A stretch of DNA of 64,000 nucleotides from Streptomyces cellulosae (GTDB taxonomy: Bacteria > Actinomycetota > Actinomycetes > Streptomycetales > Streptomycetaceae), in assembly GCF_000721105.1 (NCBI RefSeq), contig NZ_JOEV01000031.1:107214-171213 (forward strand), written 5' to 3'. The translations under genes and the position numbers were made by a program. Of the stretch, positions 25,839 through 33,541 are shown in pieces. Below the pieces are notes generated by a model. It saw only the letters and a list, made by a program, of their open reading frames with translations. It was not told the DNA's origin and did not search any database. Every line of letters begins with the position of its first letter. The stretch's first letter is position 1.

Positions 25839-27326
25839 ATGGCCGATCCCAAGGGATTCATGACCACGCCCCGCCAGGACTGGCCGCGTCGACCGGTCGA
25901 GGAGCGGGTCCGGGACTGGGACGAGGTGTACGTCCCCGGCGCGCTGCTGCCCATCATCAGCAGGCAGGCCGACCGATGCATGGACTGCGGTATCCCCTTC
26001 TGTCACGACGCCTGTCCGCTCGGCAACCTGATCCCCGAGTGGAACGACCTGGTCTCCCGGGAGGACTGGCGGGCGGCCGCCGACCGGCTGCACGCCACCA
26101 ACAACTTCCCCGAGTTCACCGGGCGGTTGTGCCCGGCGCCCTGCGAGGCGGGGTGCGTGCTCGCGATCAACCAGCCGGCGGTCACCATCAAGAACGTCGA
26201 GGTGGCCATCGCCGACCGGTCCTGGGAACTCGGGTTCACGCCGCCGCGGCCACCGGAGCGACTGTCGGGGCGAACGGTCGCGGTGATCGGCTCGGGGCCC
26301 ACCGGCCTCGCCGCGGCGCAGCAGTTGACCCGGGCTGGGCACACGGTCGCGGTGTACGAGAAGGACGACCGGCTCGGCGGGCTGATGCGGTACGGCATCC
26401 CCGAGTTCAAGATGGAGAAGCACCACCTGGAGCGGCGGATCGAGCAGATGCGGGCGGAGGGGACGAAGTTCCGTACGTCGACCGCCGTCGGACGGGACAT
26501 CGGCGCCGCGGAACTGCGTTCGCGCTACGACGCCGTGGTGATCGCCACCGGAGCGACGGCCTGGCGCGAACTGGACGTGCCGGGGCGGGAGTTGACCGGC
26601 GTGCACCAGGCGATGGAGTATCTGCCGCTCGCCAACCGGGTGCGCGAGGGCGACCTGGAGGTCTCGCCCCTGTCCGCGGTTGGGAAGCACGTCGTCATCG
26701 TCGGCGGCGGGGACACAGGGGCCGACTGTCTGGGGACGGCGGTGCGGGAAGGGGCCGCGTCCGTCACGCAGTTGGACATCTACGCCCAGCCCGGCGCCGA
26801 GCGCGACGAGGACGTCGAGCCGTGGCCGACGTATCCGAAGATCTACCGGCTGTCGGCCGCGCACGAGGAGGCGCGGGACCTGCGGACGGCGCCGGCGGCG
26901 AACGCGGACGCGCGGCTGTTCGCGGCGTCCACGCTCCGCTTCACCGGGGACAGCGACGGGCGGGTGCGGTCACTGCATCTGGTCGAGGTGGACGCGCGGC
27001 GGCAGCCGGTGTCGGACAGCGCACGCCGCCTGCCCGCCGACCTCGTGCTGCTCGCGCTCGGTTTCTCGGGCCCGGACCAGGAGGACGGGCTGATCGGGCA
27101 GTTGGGGCTGGAACTGGAGCCGCGCGGGACGATCACGCGGGACGCGGATTTCGCCACGAACGTCCCTGGCGTGTTCGCGGCGGGGGACGCGGCGCGTGGG
27201 CAGTCGCTGATCGTGTGGGCGATCGCGGAGGGGCGGGCGGTGGCGGCCGCCGTCGACCGCCACCTGACGGGCAGTTCGCAACTGCCGGCCCCAATCGGAC
27301 CGTACGACCGACCCATGACGGTGTAG
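25839..27326 (+). CDS. gltD: glutamate synthase small subunit-type oxidoreductase
   Basis: A 495-residue NADPH-dependent flavoprotein. The N-terminal iron-sulfur segment CMDCGIPFCHDACPLGN, the FAD Rossmann motif VIGSGPTGLAAAQQL, the second nucleotide motif VIVGGGDTGADCLG and the C-terminal GVFAAGDAARGQSL are intact. With GltB it passes electrons from NADPH to glutamate synthase. No gltB is nearby, so it either works with a distant GltB or serves another partner. AAGGAAG lies 7 bases before the ATG. The last codons run into a tandem repeat array. Confidence 0.92.
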   Translation: MADPKGFMTTPRQDWPRRPVEERVRDWDEVYVPGALLPIISRQADRCMDCGIPFCHDACPLGNLIPEWNDLVSREDWRAAADRLHATNNFPEFTGRLCPAPCEAGCVLAINQPAVTIKNVEVAIADRSWELGFTPPRPPERLSGRTVAVIGSGPTGLAAAQQLTRAGHTVAVYEKDDRLGGLMRYGIPEFKMEKHHLERRIEQMRAEGTKFRTSTAVGRDIGAAELRSRYDAVVIATGATAWRELDVPGRELTGVHQAMEYLPLANRVREGDLEVSPLSAVGKHVVIVGGGDTGADCLGTAVREGAASVTQLDIYAQPGAERDEDVEPWPTYPKIYRLSAAHEEARDLRTAPAANADARLFAASTLRFTGDSDGRVRSLHLVEVDARRQPVSDSARRLPADLVLLALGFSGPDQEDGLIGQLGLELEPRGTITRDADFATNVPGVFAAGDAARGQSLIVWAIAEGRAVAAAVDRHLTGSSQLPAPIGPYDRPMTV

Positions 27327-27450
27327 TTCGACCCATGCCGGTGTATCCGACCCATGCCGGTGTGTAGCCCGACCCATGCCGGTATGTAGCCCGACCCATG
27401 CCGGTGTGTAGCCCGACCCATGCCGGCGTATCCGACCCATGCCGGCGCAG
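27309..27450. repeat. seven-copy tandem repeat after gltD
   Basis: Units starting CGACCCATGCCGGTGT begin at 27309, 27329, 27348, 27370, 27392, 27414 and 27433, so the period is 19, 20 or 22 bp. The first copy includes the gltD stop region and reads ATGACGG instead of ATGCCGG. The unit is too short and has no unique spacers, so it is not CRISPR. It may be a slippage-prone or structured intergenic array. Confidence 0.9.
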
Positions 27451-27523
27451 ACCGCCCCTTGGCCGTACACACCGGCCGCCGGCCCGGTCCCGGCGGCGAA
27501 CTCGGCACCTGCCGGACCGTGCC

Positions 27524-28081
27524 CTAGCGGCGTTCGTCCGTCCCCGCCACCTTCGCCGTCGACAGTGCAACCCGGTTCCACGTGTTGATGGTGAAAATCA
27601 GGGCCAGCACGTGGGCCAGTTCCTCTTCGTCGAAGAGAGTGGCCGCGTGGGCGTAGACGTCGTCGGGGACGCCTGCGTCAGCCACCAGGGTCACCGCTTC
27701 CGTCAGGGCGAGGGCCGCCTGCTCCTTCTCGGTGAAGAAGTGGCGGGCCTCCCGCCAGACGGCGACCATGTGGAGCCGGTCCTCGCTCTCGCCGGCCTTG
27801 CGGGCGTCGTTGGTGTGCATGTGCAGGCAGTACGCGCAGTGGTTGAGGAGCGAGGCACGGATCTGGATCAGTTCGACGAGTGCCGGGTCGAGGCCCTCCC
27901 GGGCGGCGGCGTCGAAGCCGATCAGGGCTCGGAAGACCTTCGGGGCGGACTTCGCGAAGTCCAGGCGGTAGCTCCGCTCGGCGGCCGGCTCCGTGTGCGT
28001 CGTCGTAGGCGCCGTGTGCGTCGTCGTAGGCGCTCTGTGCGTCGTCGTAGGCGCCGTGTGCGTCGTCGTGTACGTCGTCAT
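27524..28081 (-). CDS. carboxymuconolactone decarboxylase/AhpD-like protein
   Basis: About 185 residues. The CMD/AhpD core has the redox motif NHCAYCLHMHTNDAR with a CxxC and a following histidine that can reduce peroxides, plus FFTEKEQAALALTEAVT. The first 35 residues are an unusual Thr/His-rich tandem repeat of APTTTHT (three full copies plus partial copies), encoded by 21-bp DNA repeats and not part of the fold. The start is ATG 28081 or 28087. It lies 47 bp from a divergent MocR regulator that likely controls it. Confidence 0.85.
   Translation of the reverse strand: MTTYTTTHTAPTTTHRAPTTTHTAPTTTHTEPAAERSYRLDFAKSAPKVFRALIGFDAAAREGLDPALVELIQIRASLLNHCAYCLHMHTNDARKAGESEDRLHMVAVWREARHFFTEKEQAALALTEAVTLVADAGVPDDVYAHAATLFDEEELAHVLALIFTINTWNRVALSTAKVAGTDERR
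27993..28070. repeat. 21-bp coding tandem repeat (APTTTHT)
   Basis: Units at 27993, 28014 and 28035, then a diverged unit at 28056, each near GTGTGCGTCGTCGTAGGCGC. They encode heptapeptide repeats at the N-terminus of the AhpD-like protein. The period is a multiple of three, so copy-number change keeps the frame. Confidence 0.85.
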
Positions 28082-28106
28082 GTGCATCAACCTACGACCC
28101 AGAAAG

Positions 28107-28120
28107 ACCATGTGTATGGT
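28107..28120. promoter_or_regulatory. candidate MocR operator
   Basis: ACCAT-GTGT-ATGGT is a perfect 5-bp inverted repeat in the 47-bp gap between the divergent AhpD-like and MocR-type genes. It is the best candidate regulator site; binding is inferred from position only. Confidence 0.45.
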
Positions 28121-28128
28121 GCATTTCC

Positions 28129-29577
28129 ATGGATGAATCGTGGGTCAATTCCGCGGAGGGGATCGGCGCCAACCTGCATCTGGAACTGTCCGGTCCAGGC
28201 AGTGGACGGGCCGCGCTGATCCGGGCGCTGCGCGACGCCGTGCGCGGCGGACGGCTCGCCCCCGGCACCCGGCTGCCGCCGTACCGTTCGCTCGCCGCCG
28301 ACCTCGGGGTCGCCCGCAACACGGTGGCCGACGCCTACGCCGAACTCGTCGCGGAGGGCTGGCTGACCGCCCGGCAGGGGTCGGGCACCAGCGTCGCCGA
28401 ACGCGCCGAGGCGCTGCGACACGCCGTACGAGCGCCTCGTACGACACCTCCACGCGCGCGTGGACCGCGGCACGATCTGCGGCAGGGCACTCCGGACGCG
28501 TCGGCGTTCCCGCGTTCGGCCTGGCTGACCTCCTACCGGCGTGCCCTCCAGCAGGCCCCCAACGAGGTGTTCGGGCCGGGTGACCCGGCCGGGCGCGTCG
28601 AGCTGCGGGAGGCGCTGGCGGAGTACCTGGCACGCGCGCGCGGGGTGCTCACCGAGCCGGGCCGGATCGTCGTCTGCTCCGGTTTCGCGCATGCGCTGCG
28701 GCTGCTCTTCGCAGGGGGAGTGCTGCGCGGTCCGCTGGCCGTGGAGGCGTACGGGCTGGGCTTCCACCGGGAACTGCTGCGTGCCGCCGGGGTACGGACC
28801 GTGCCGCTCCCCCTCGACGAGCACGGAGCCCGGGTCGACCGGTTGGGGCACGAGCGGGCCGTACTGCTCACGCCCGCACACCAGTTCCCGACCGGCGGGC
28901 CGCTGGATCCCGGGCGCCGGGCCGCGGTTGTCGACTGGGCACGCGCGCGTGGGGCGGTGGTCCTGGAGGACGACTACGACGGGGAGTTCCGTTATGACCG
29001 TAAACCGGTCGGTGCCGTCCAGGGCCTCGATCCCGAGCGTGTGATCTTCATGGGCTCGGTCAGCAAGAGTCTGTCGCCGGCGGTGCGACTGGGCTGGATG
29101 GTGCTGCCGGAGCGGTACGTCGAGGGCGTGCTCGCGGTCAAGGGCGAGCGCGAGGCCTGGGCGAGCGTGCTGGACCAGCTGAGCCTCGCCGACTTCATCT
29201 CCCGCGGGTCCTACGACCGTCATGTACGGCGCATGCGGCAGCGGTACCGCAGCCGCCGGAACCGGCTCGTCGCGGCGCTCGCCACGCACGCGCCGCACGT
29301 CGAGGTCACCGGGGTGGCCGCCGGGCTGCACGCGGTGCTCAGGCTGCCGCCGGGCACCGAGCGGTCCGCGGTCAAGGCCGCTGCCCGGCAGGGCGTCGCC
29401 CTGGACGGCCTCGCCGGGTTCCGGCACCCGGAGACCGACATGCCGGCGGACGAGGGCCTGGTCGTGGGATACGCGACGCCCCCGGAGCACGCCTACGGGG
29501 CTGCGCTGGACGCTCTGTGCGGGGTGCTCCCGCCGCAGGTCACCGCTTGCGACCCACAGCGCCGTAGCCCGGAATGA
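28129..29577 (+). CDS. MocR/PdxR-type GntR-aminotransferase regulator
   Basis: A 482-residue chimeric regulator. Residues about 20-90 form a GntR winged helix (LPPYRSLAADLGVARNTVADAYAELVAEGWL). The rest is a fold-type I aminotransferase domain with the PLP-binding lysine in FMGSVSKSLSPAVRLGW and DDYDGEFRY binding the ring nitrogen. Such proteins sense PLP or amino compounds rather than catalyse transamination. Divergent from the AhpD-like gene, its likely target. Its 3' end overlaps the next, convergent gene by 38 bp. Confidence 0.9.
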   Translation: MDESWVNSAEGIGANLHLELSGPGSGRAALIRALRDAVRGGRLAPGTRLPPYRSLAADLGVARNTVADAYAELVAEGWLTARQGSGTSVAERAEALRHAVRAPRTTPPRARGPRHDLRQGTPDASAFPRSAWLTSYRRALQQAPNEVFGPGDPAGRVELREALAEYLARARGVLTEPGRIVVCSGFAHALRLLFAGGVLRGPLAVEAYGLGFHRELLRAAGVRTVPLPLDEHGARVDRLGHERAVLLTPAHQFPTGGPLDPGRRAAVVDWARARGAVVLEDDYDGEFRYDRKPVGAVQGLDPERVIFMGSVSKSLSPAVRLGWMVLPERYVEGVLAVKGEREAWASVLDQLSLADFISRGSYDRHVRRMRQRYRSRRNRLVAALATHAPHVEVTGVAAGLHAVLRLPPGTERSAVKAAARQGVALDGLAGFRHPETDMPADEGLVVGYATPPEHAYGAALDALCGVLPPQVTACDPQRRSPE

Positions 29578-30343
29578 CCCCGTCGTCCTGGCCGGGGACC
29601 GGCTCGCCCAGCTCGGGGTGCCACAACTGCGGTACCTCGACGCCGGGTTCGACGAGTTCCAGGCCGTCGAAGAAGCGGGCGAACTCCTCGCGGGAGCGCA
29701 GCGCGAGGGTGACGCCGGCCGCCTTGAGCTTGTCGGTGGCCGCCTGCGACTCCTCGGGCGTGAAGTCGGCGGTCGCGTGGCTGACCATCAGGTAGCTGCC
29801 GGAGGGCAGTTCGGACAGCAGCCGGGCGACCAGCTCGTGCGCGCCGTCCTCGTCGGAGACGAAGTGCAGCAGCGCGATGAGTGAGAGCGCGACCGGCCGG
29901 TCGAAGTCCAGGATCTTCCGTGCGCCTTCGAGGATGGCGTCCGGATCCCGCACGTCGGCCTGCAGGTACTCGGTGACTCCTTCGTCCGTGCCGCGCAGCA
30001 GGGCCTCCGCGTGGGCGAGGACGATCGGGTCGTTGTCGCAGTAGACGACCCGCGCGTCGGGGGCGACCTGCTGGGCGACCTGGTGGAGGTTCGGTTCGGT
30101 GGGGATGCCGGTGCCGACGTCCAGGAACTGGCGGACGCCGTGTTCGGCGAGCCAGCGTGTGGCCCGGTGCATGAACGCCCGGTTGACCCTGGCCATCACC
30201 GGCACCCTCGGGTCGAGGGCCAGCATCTGCCGGCCCATGGCCTCGTCGACCGGGTAGTTGTCCTTGCCGCCGAGATACCAGTCGTACATCCGGGCGGGGT
30301 GGGGCTTGCTGGTGTCGATCTCAACCATTAATCCAGTACCCAT
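29540..30343 (-). CDS. DUF574-family SAM-dependent methyltransferase
   Basis: About 267 residues of the actinobacterial DUF574 (Methyltransf_19) family: the N-terminal PHPARMYDWYLGGKDNYPVDE, the SAM motif FLDVGTGIPTEPNLHQVAQ and YCDNDPIVLAHA are diagnostic. These proteins are numerous in streptomycetes and their substrates are mostly unknown. The ATG at 30343 or at 30328 could be used; neither has a clear ribosome site. It precedes a DUF397/XRE pair on the same strand with about 60 bp between them. Confidence 0.88.
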   Translation of the reverse strand: MGTGLMVEIDTSKPHPARMYDWYLGGKDNYPVDEAMGRQMLALDPRVPVMARVNRAFMHRATRWLAEHGVRQFLDVGTGIPTEPNLHQVAQQVAPDARVVYCDNDPIVLAHAEALLRGTDEGVTEYLQADVRDPDAILEGARKILDFDRPVALSLIALLHFVSDEDGAHELVARLLSELPSGSYLMVSHATADFTPEESQAATDKLKAAGVTLALRSREEFARFFDGLELVEPGVEVPQLWHPELGEPVPGQDDGVIPGYGAVGRKR

Positions 30344-30402
30344 CAATGTTCAGCAATCCAGCAGCGACAGAACGCAGTTGAGCGAGAGTCAGACAGCAAT
30401 GG

Positions 30403-30657
30403 TCACGACAGCAGGAAGTCCGCCTCCCCCGCCTTCGCGCCCTCGATGAACGCGGTCATCTCGTCCGTGGTGTAGATCAGCGCCGGTCCGTCCGGGTCGG
30501 TGGACTGGCGGACGGCGATCCGGCCGTCGGCGAGCTTCATCGCCTCCAGGCAGTTGCCGCCGTTGCCGCCGCTCCAGGGCTTGTGCCAGCCCTCGCTTCC
30601 CAAGTCCCGCGCGGGCATGCCGTTGTAGACCCGTTTGCGCGGCCTGATGCGATCCAT
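30403..30657 (-). CDS. DUF397 domain-containing protein
   Basis: An 84-residue DUF397 protein: GWHKPWSGGNGGNCLEAMKLADGRIAVRQSTDPDGPAL split around the variable loop, then FIEGAKAGEADFL. DUF397 proteins in Streptomyces pair with XRE/DUF5753 regulators and are thought to modulate them, as in the whiJ- and abaA-like loci. Its ATG directly follows the stop codon of the regulator gene, so the two are coupled. Confidence 0.92.
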   Translation of the reverse strand: MDRIRPRKRVYNGMPARDLGSEGWHKPWSGGNGGNCLEAMKLADGRIAVRQSTDPDGPALIYTTDEMTAFIEGAKAGEADFLLS

Positions 30658-31518
30658 TCACAGCTCCTTGCGGAGATCCCGGAGGATCTCCTTCGTGCGA
30701 TGTGCAGTAGCGGCCTGCGCCGCCATGCGGTCCATGACCTCGAGGTGGGTCGCCACCTCTTGCCGCGCGTCCAGGTAGACGGCGCCGGTCAGGTACTCGC
30801 TGTAGACCATGTCCGGGAGTTCCGGCACGGCGAATCGGAAGAGCACGAAGGGGCCGTACGTGCCCGGGTGCGGCCCGTTGGCGAACGGGGCGACCTGCAG
30901 GGTGACGTTGGGCAGCTTCGTCGCGTCGAGCAGCTTGTCGATCTGGGCACGCATCACCTCCGGGCCGCCGACGGGGCGGCGCAGCACGGTCTCGTCCATC
31001 ACGACCCACAACCGGGGTGCGTCCTGACGGGTGAGCAGATCCTGTCGTTGCATGCGCAGATCGACATGGGCGTCGATGTCGTCGGGGCTCGTCTGCCCGA
31101 TGGCACCGGACTTCAGCACGCCACGGGCGTAGTCATCGGTCTGCAGCAGACCAGGCACGAAGTGCGGCTCGTACTGCCGGATGAGGGCGGCCGCCCCCTC
31201 CAGGCTGACGTGCATCGAGAACCAGCCCGGCAGGACGTCGTGGAACCGCTGCCACCAGCCGGGTCTGTTCGCCTCTTCGGCCAGTTGCACGAAGCCCTCG
31301 GCCTCGTGGTCGGTGATTCCGTAGGCCTTCAGCAGCAGTTGGAGGTACGGGATCTTGAGGGCGACCTCGGCCATCTCCATGCGGCGGACCGTGGCGGGGG
31401 CGACGCGGAGGATGCGGGCGGCCTCCTCGCGCTTGAGTCCCGCACGTTCCCGCAGGTCAAGGAGGCGCCGCCCGAGGACTACCTGGCCGACCGTCGGCGC
31501 GGACCGCGGTTCGCTCAC
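30658..31518 (-). CDS. XRE-family regulator with DUF5753 domain
   Basis: A 286-residue WhiJ-like regulator. The N-terminal helix-turn-helix (LRERAGLKREEAARILRVAPATVRRME) is followed by a DUF5753 ligand or partner domain (LIRQYEPHFVPGLLQTDDYARG, then VMRAQIDKLLDATKLPNVTLQVAPF). GTG 31518 has GGAGGTGG just upstream. It pairs with the DUF397 gene downstream and faces a HATPase gene across a 396-bp divergent region that has two inverted repeats. This is a typical Streptomyces developmental-type switch cassette. Confidence 0.9.
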   Translation of the reverse strand: MSEPRSAPTVGQVVLGRRLLDLRERAGLKREEAARILRVAPATVRRMEMAEVALKIPYLQLLLKAYGITDHEAEGFVQLAEEANRPGWWQRFHDVLPGWFSMHVSLEGAAALIRQYEPHFVPGLLQTDDYARGVLKSGAIGQTSPDDIDAHVDLRMQRQDLLTRQDAPRLWVVMDETVLRRPVGGPEVMRAQIDKLLDATKLPNVTLQVAPFANGPHPGTYGPFVLFRFAVPELPDMVYSEYLTGAVYLDARQEVATHLEVMDRMAAQAATAHRTKEILRDLRKEL

Positions 31519-31640
31519 CGTCCACCTCCACAAAGTCCCTGATCCGACGGCCTCGAGGGCTCGGGCCGGTCAACCGAAGCGAGCTGACTGGGCATGACCG
31601 AACATGCTGACAGCCCTGCGGCGCCATTCGAAGACCTATT

Positions 31641-31673
31641 CGAAGATCTGTACGGGATGCGTACGGATCTTCG
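31641..31673. promoter_or_regulatory. 13-bp inverted repeat in divergent control region
   Basis: CGAAGATCTGTAC (31641-31653) and GTACGGATCTTCG (31661-31673) pair with one mismatch around a 7-base loop. It sits between the XRE regulator and the HATPase gene and could be an operator or an RNA hairpin. Confidence 0.5.
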
Positions 31674-31766
31674 CTGATCTCAAGTGGCGCCGCTCGACGT
31701 GCTGTTGCGAAGCAGTGTGCCACGGCCCTTCACGGCGTCACACGGCACTCTGCATTTTTCAGAGTG

Positions 31767-31781
31767 ACACTTGCCAAGTGT
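31767..31781. promoter_or_regulatory. candidate operator ACACTT-N3-AAGTGT
   Basis: A perfect 6-bp inverted repeat with a 3-base spacer in the divergent region. It lies 134 bp ahead of the HATPase start used here, but just upstream of an alternative upstream start. It is a plausible XRE regulator site; inferred from symmetry and context. Confidence 0.45.
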
Positions 31782-31914
31782 TCACGGCGGGGCGATAGTG
31801 GCAAGCGTGATTCCGCCCGCGCCCTTAGGAACAGACGCTGCCGCAGGCCGCACCTTCGGCCTCGGTGCCGATGGGGGTCCCCCTGCTCGAGCTCGTTCGA
31901 GAGTGGAGGAATGG

Positions 31915-32916
31915 GTGAGCCCTGACACGGCCACCGCCGAGCGCCGGTTCCGTTTCGAGCTGGCCGCCCATCCGGGTTCTCCCGCGCAGGCCAGACGCCT
32001 CACACGGGCGCGGCTGACCGGTTGGTCCGTCTGCGAGGACACTTGTGACTCGGCGGCCCTGGTGGTCTCCGAGCTGGTCACCAACGCCATCGTGCACACC
32101 GCGAGCCGCCGTGTCGTGTGCGAGCTGCACGACGGTGAGGACCTGGTGCGGATAGCCGTACGGGACGAAGGGTGCGCACCGGGCGAGCCCCAGCCGTCGC
32201 CCCAGGGGCCCGAGGAGGAGCACGGGCGGGGGCTGATTCTCGTCGACGCCCTCTGCCACGCCTGGGGAGCCCACGAGCACGGCCTGGGCCTGCTGGTCTG
32301 GGCGGAACTGCCCCGTCAGGCCGACGCCCCACGCGACGACACCGCCCCCAGCAACGACCTGGGCTGGGGCGCCCGCCCGAAACCCGGACCGTCCACCCAC
32401 TCAGGGAGCGCGACGGCGCAGACGCACGCCTCCGGGACGGGAGCCGGAATTCACCCCGGTACGGGAGCAGAGATACGCCCGGGCACGGGAGCAGGGATAC
32501 ACCCCGGTACGGGATCCGGGATCAGTGCCGTCACGGGAACGGGGCTACCTCCCGGTACGGGAGCAGAGATGCACCCCGGCGCGGGAGCGGGAATGCACCC
32601 CGGTACGGGAGCAGAGATACACCTCGCTACGGGATCCGGGATCAGCCCCGTCACGGGAACGGGGCTACCTCCCGGTACGGGAGCGGAGATACACCCCGGC
32701 GCGGGAGCCGGAATGCACCCCGGCACACACGCCGGGACGCGCTTCGGCGCAAGGACCGAGGCCCGGCCCCCGCACGAGACCGCGGCCTCGACCAGCTTGG
32801 GTGTGGAGCCACGGCGTGGCACCACACCCGGTGTCGGTGTCGGTGTCGGTGCCGGTACCGACACCGGGGGCGCGGCAGGAGCCCGGCATCGCGGGACGAG
32901 GCCTGGATGGGCGTAG
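31915..32916 (+). CDS. HATPase_c anti-sigma-like protein with octapeptide-repeat tail
   Basis: About 333 residues. Residues 1 to about 145 form a RsbW-like ATP-binding domain: the N-box ALVVSELVTNAIVHT and the G1 region RIAVRDEGC and HGRGLILVDAL are intact. From about residue 170 comes an unusual tail of octapeptide-like repeats (consensus GTGAGIHP, with GTGAEIRP, GTGSGIS and TGTGLPP variants) encoded by 24-bp units, then a Gly/Thr/Arg-rich end. GTG 31915 has an ideal GGAGGAATGG site; upstream starts up to 31771 are possible. Faces the XRE/DUF397 pair. Confidence 0.82.
   Translation: MSPDTATAERRFRFELAAHPGSPAQARRLTRARLTGWSVCEDTCDSAALVVSELVTNAIVHTASRRVVCELHDGEDLVRIAVRDEGCAPGEPQPSPQGPEEEHGRGLILVDALCHAWGAHEHGLGLLVWAELPRQADAPRDDTAPSNDLGWGARPKPGPSTHSGSATAQTHASGTGAGIHPGTGAEIRPGTGAGIHPGTGSGISAVTGTGLPPGTGAEMHPGAGAGMHPGTGAEIHLATGSGISPVTGTGLPPGTGAEIHPGAGAGMHPGTHAGTRFGARTEARPPHETAASTSLGVEPRRGTTPGVGVGVGAGTDTGGAAGARHRGTRPGWA
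32436..32736. repeat. 24-bp tandem repeat array in HATPase gene tail
   Basis: About a dozen degenerate copies of a 24-bp unit near ACGGGAGCAGAGATACACCC. Because the unit length is a multiple of three and lacks stop codons, all three plus frames and at least one minus frame stay open across it. A larger five-unit block (GCCGTCACGGGAACGGGG through the CACCCCGGCGCGGGAGC units) is itself duplicated. Confidence 0.85.
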
Positions 32917-33413
32917 ACGGGGATCGCACAGGCGTAGACGGGAGCCGGATGGGCATGGCCGGGGGCCGGATGGGCGTAGGGGCCGGTTCCGGCGCCGGTC
33001 AGGTGCTGAGCCTGGACACGTTGGTCCGCCTGGGACGCGGGCGGCGTGCCCCGGGTCCGACCCGGCGACTGTCCGTCCCCGAGGGCATGACCGCCCCGCT
33101 GGGCTACGACGCGGTGGCGGTGCCCGCACGGTTCGGCCCCCTGTTGATGCCGCGGCTGCCGCGGGTCGGGTGTGTCTACGCCGATGAGGCGCACTGGTGG
33201 TGGATCGTTCCGTCCGACTCCGACTACGCGCTGGAGTGGCCCGCCCCGGCGCAGTACGCCGGCGGAGCAGTCGTCCCGGACGCTCCCGACGTCCCGGATC
33301 TGATCCACCGGCCGGAGGGGACCATTCCGTACACCCCGCCGATACCGCTGTACCTGGCCCTGTGCCGGCTGACGGGGACGACGCCGACCTGGTCGAGGCC
33401 GGTCAGCGCGTAG
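32907..33413 (+). CDS. conserved Streptomyces protein of unknown function
   Basis: A 168-residue protein overlapping the HATPase gene by 10 bases, so probably translationally coupled. After a low-complexity Gly/Met-rich N-terminus (GMAGGRMGVGAGSGAG) comes a conserved-looking body: LSVPEGMTAPLGYDAVAVPARFG, YADEAHWWWIVPSDSDYALEWP and PLYLALCRLTGTTPTW. I do not recognise a named domain; the Trp-rich segment and absence of transmembrane helices suggest a soluble binding protein. Position suggests it works with the HATPase. Confidence 0.7.
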   Translation: MGVDGDRTGVDGSRMGMAGGRMGVGAGSGAGQVLSLDTLVRLGRGRRAPGPTRRLSVPEGMTAPLGYDAVAVPARFGPLLMPRLPRVGCVYADEAHWWWIVPSDSDYALEWPAPAQYAGGAVVPDAPDVPDLIHRPEGTIPYTPPIPLYLALCRLTGTTPTWSRPVSA

Positions 33414-33541
33414 GCCCCACGACCGCTCGGTGTGCCCCCGGGCACCGGCGCGTATCCCCACCCCAGGACGCCATCCCCTACCCCCGACCCACATGCCCGC
33501 GCATCCGCAGGAGTGCGCCCGCGCGCTCCGAGCGCCATGAG

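Larger units (their letters stand above)
31519..31914. other. divergent control region, XRE regulator / HATPase gene
   Basis: About 396 bp without a supported gene. It contains both inverted repeats listed separately, an AT-rich patch (GCATTTTTC near 31752) and the likely promoters for both directions. Confidence 0.55.

Noticed and set aside
27309..27450. CRISPR-like array after gltD
   Set aside because: Units are only 19-22 bp, contiguous and without unique spacers; no cas genes are nearby.
32451..33494. Minus-strand open frame with PVPGCIPAPVPG repeats
   Set aside because: The 24-bp repeat has no stop in this frame; the plus-strand HATPase has a recognised domain and ribosome site, so the minus frame is a by-product.
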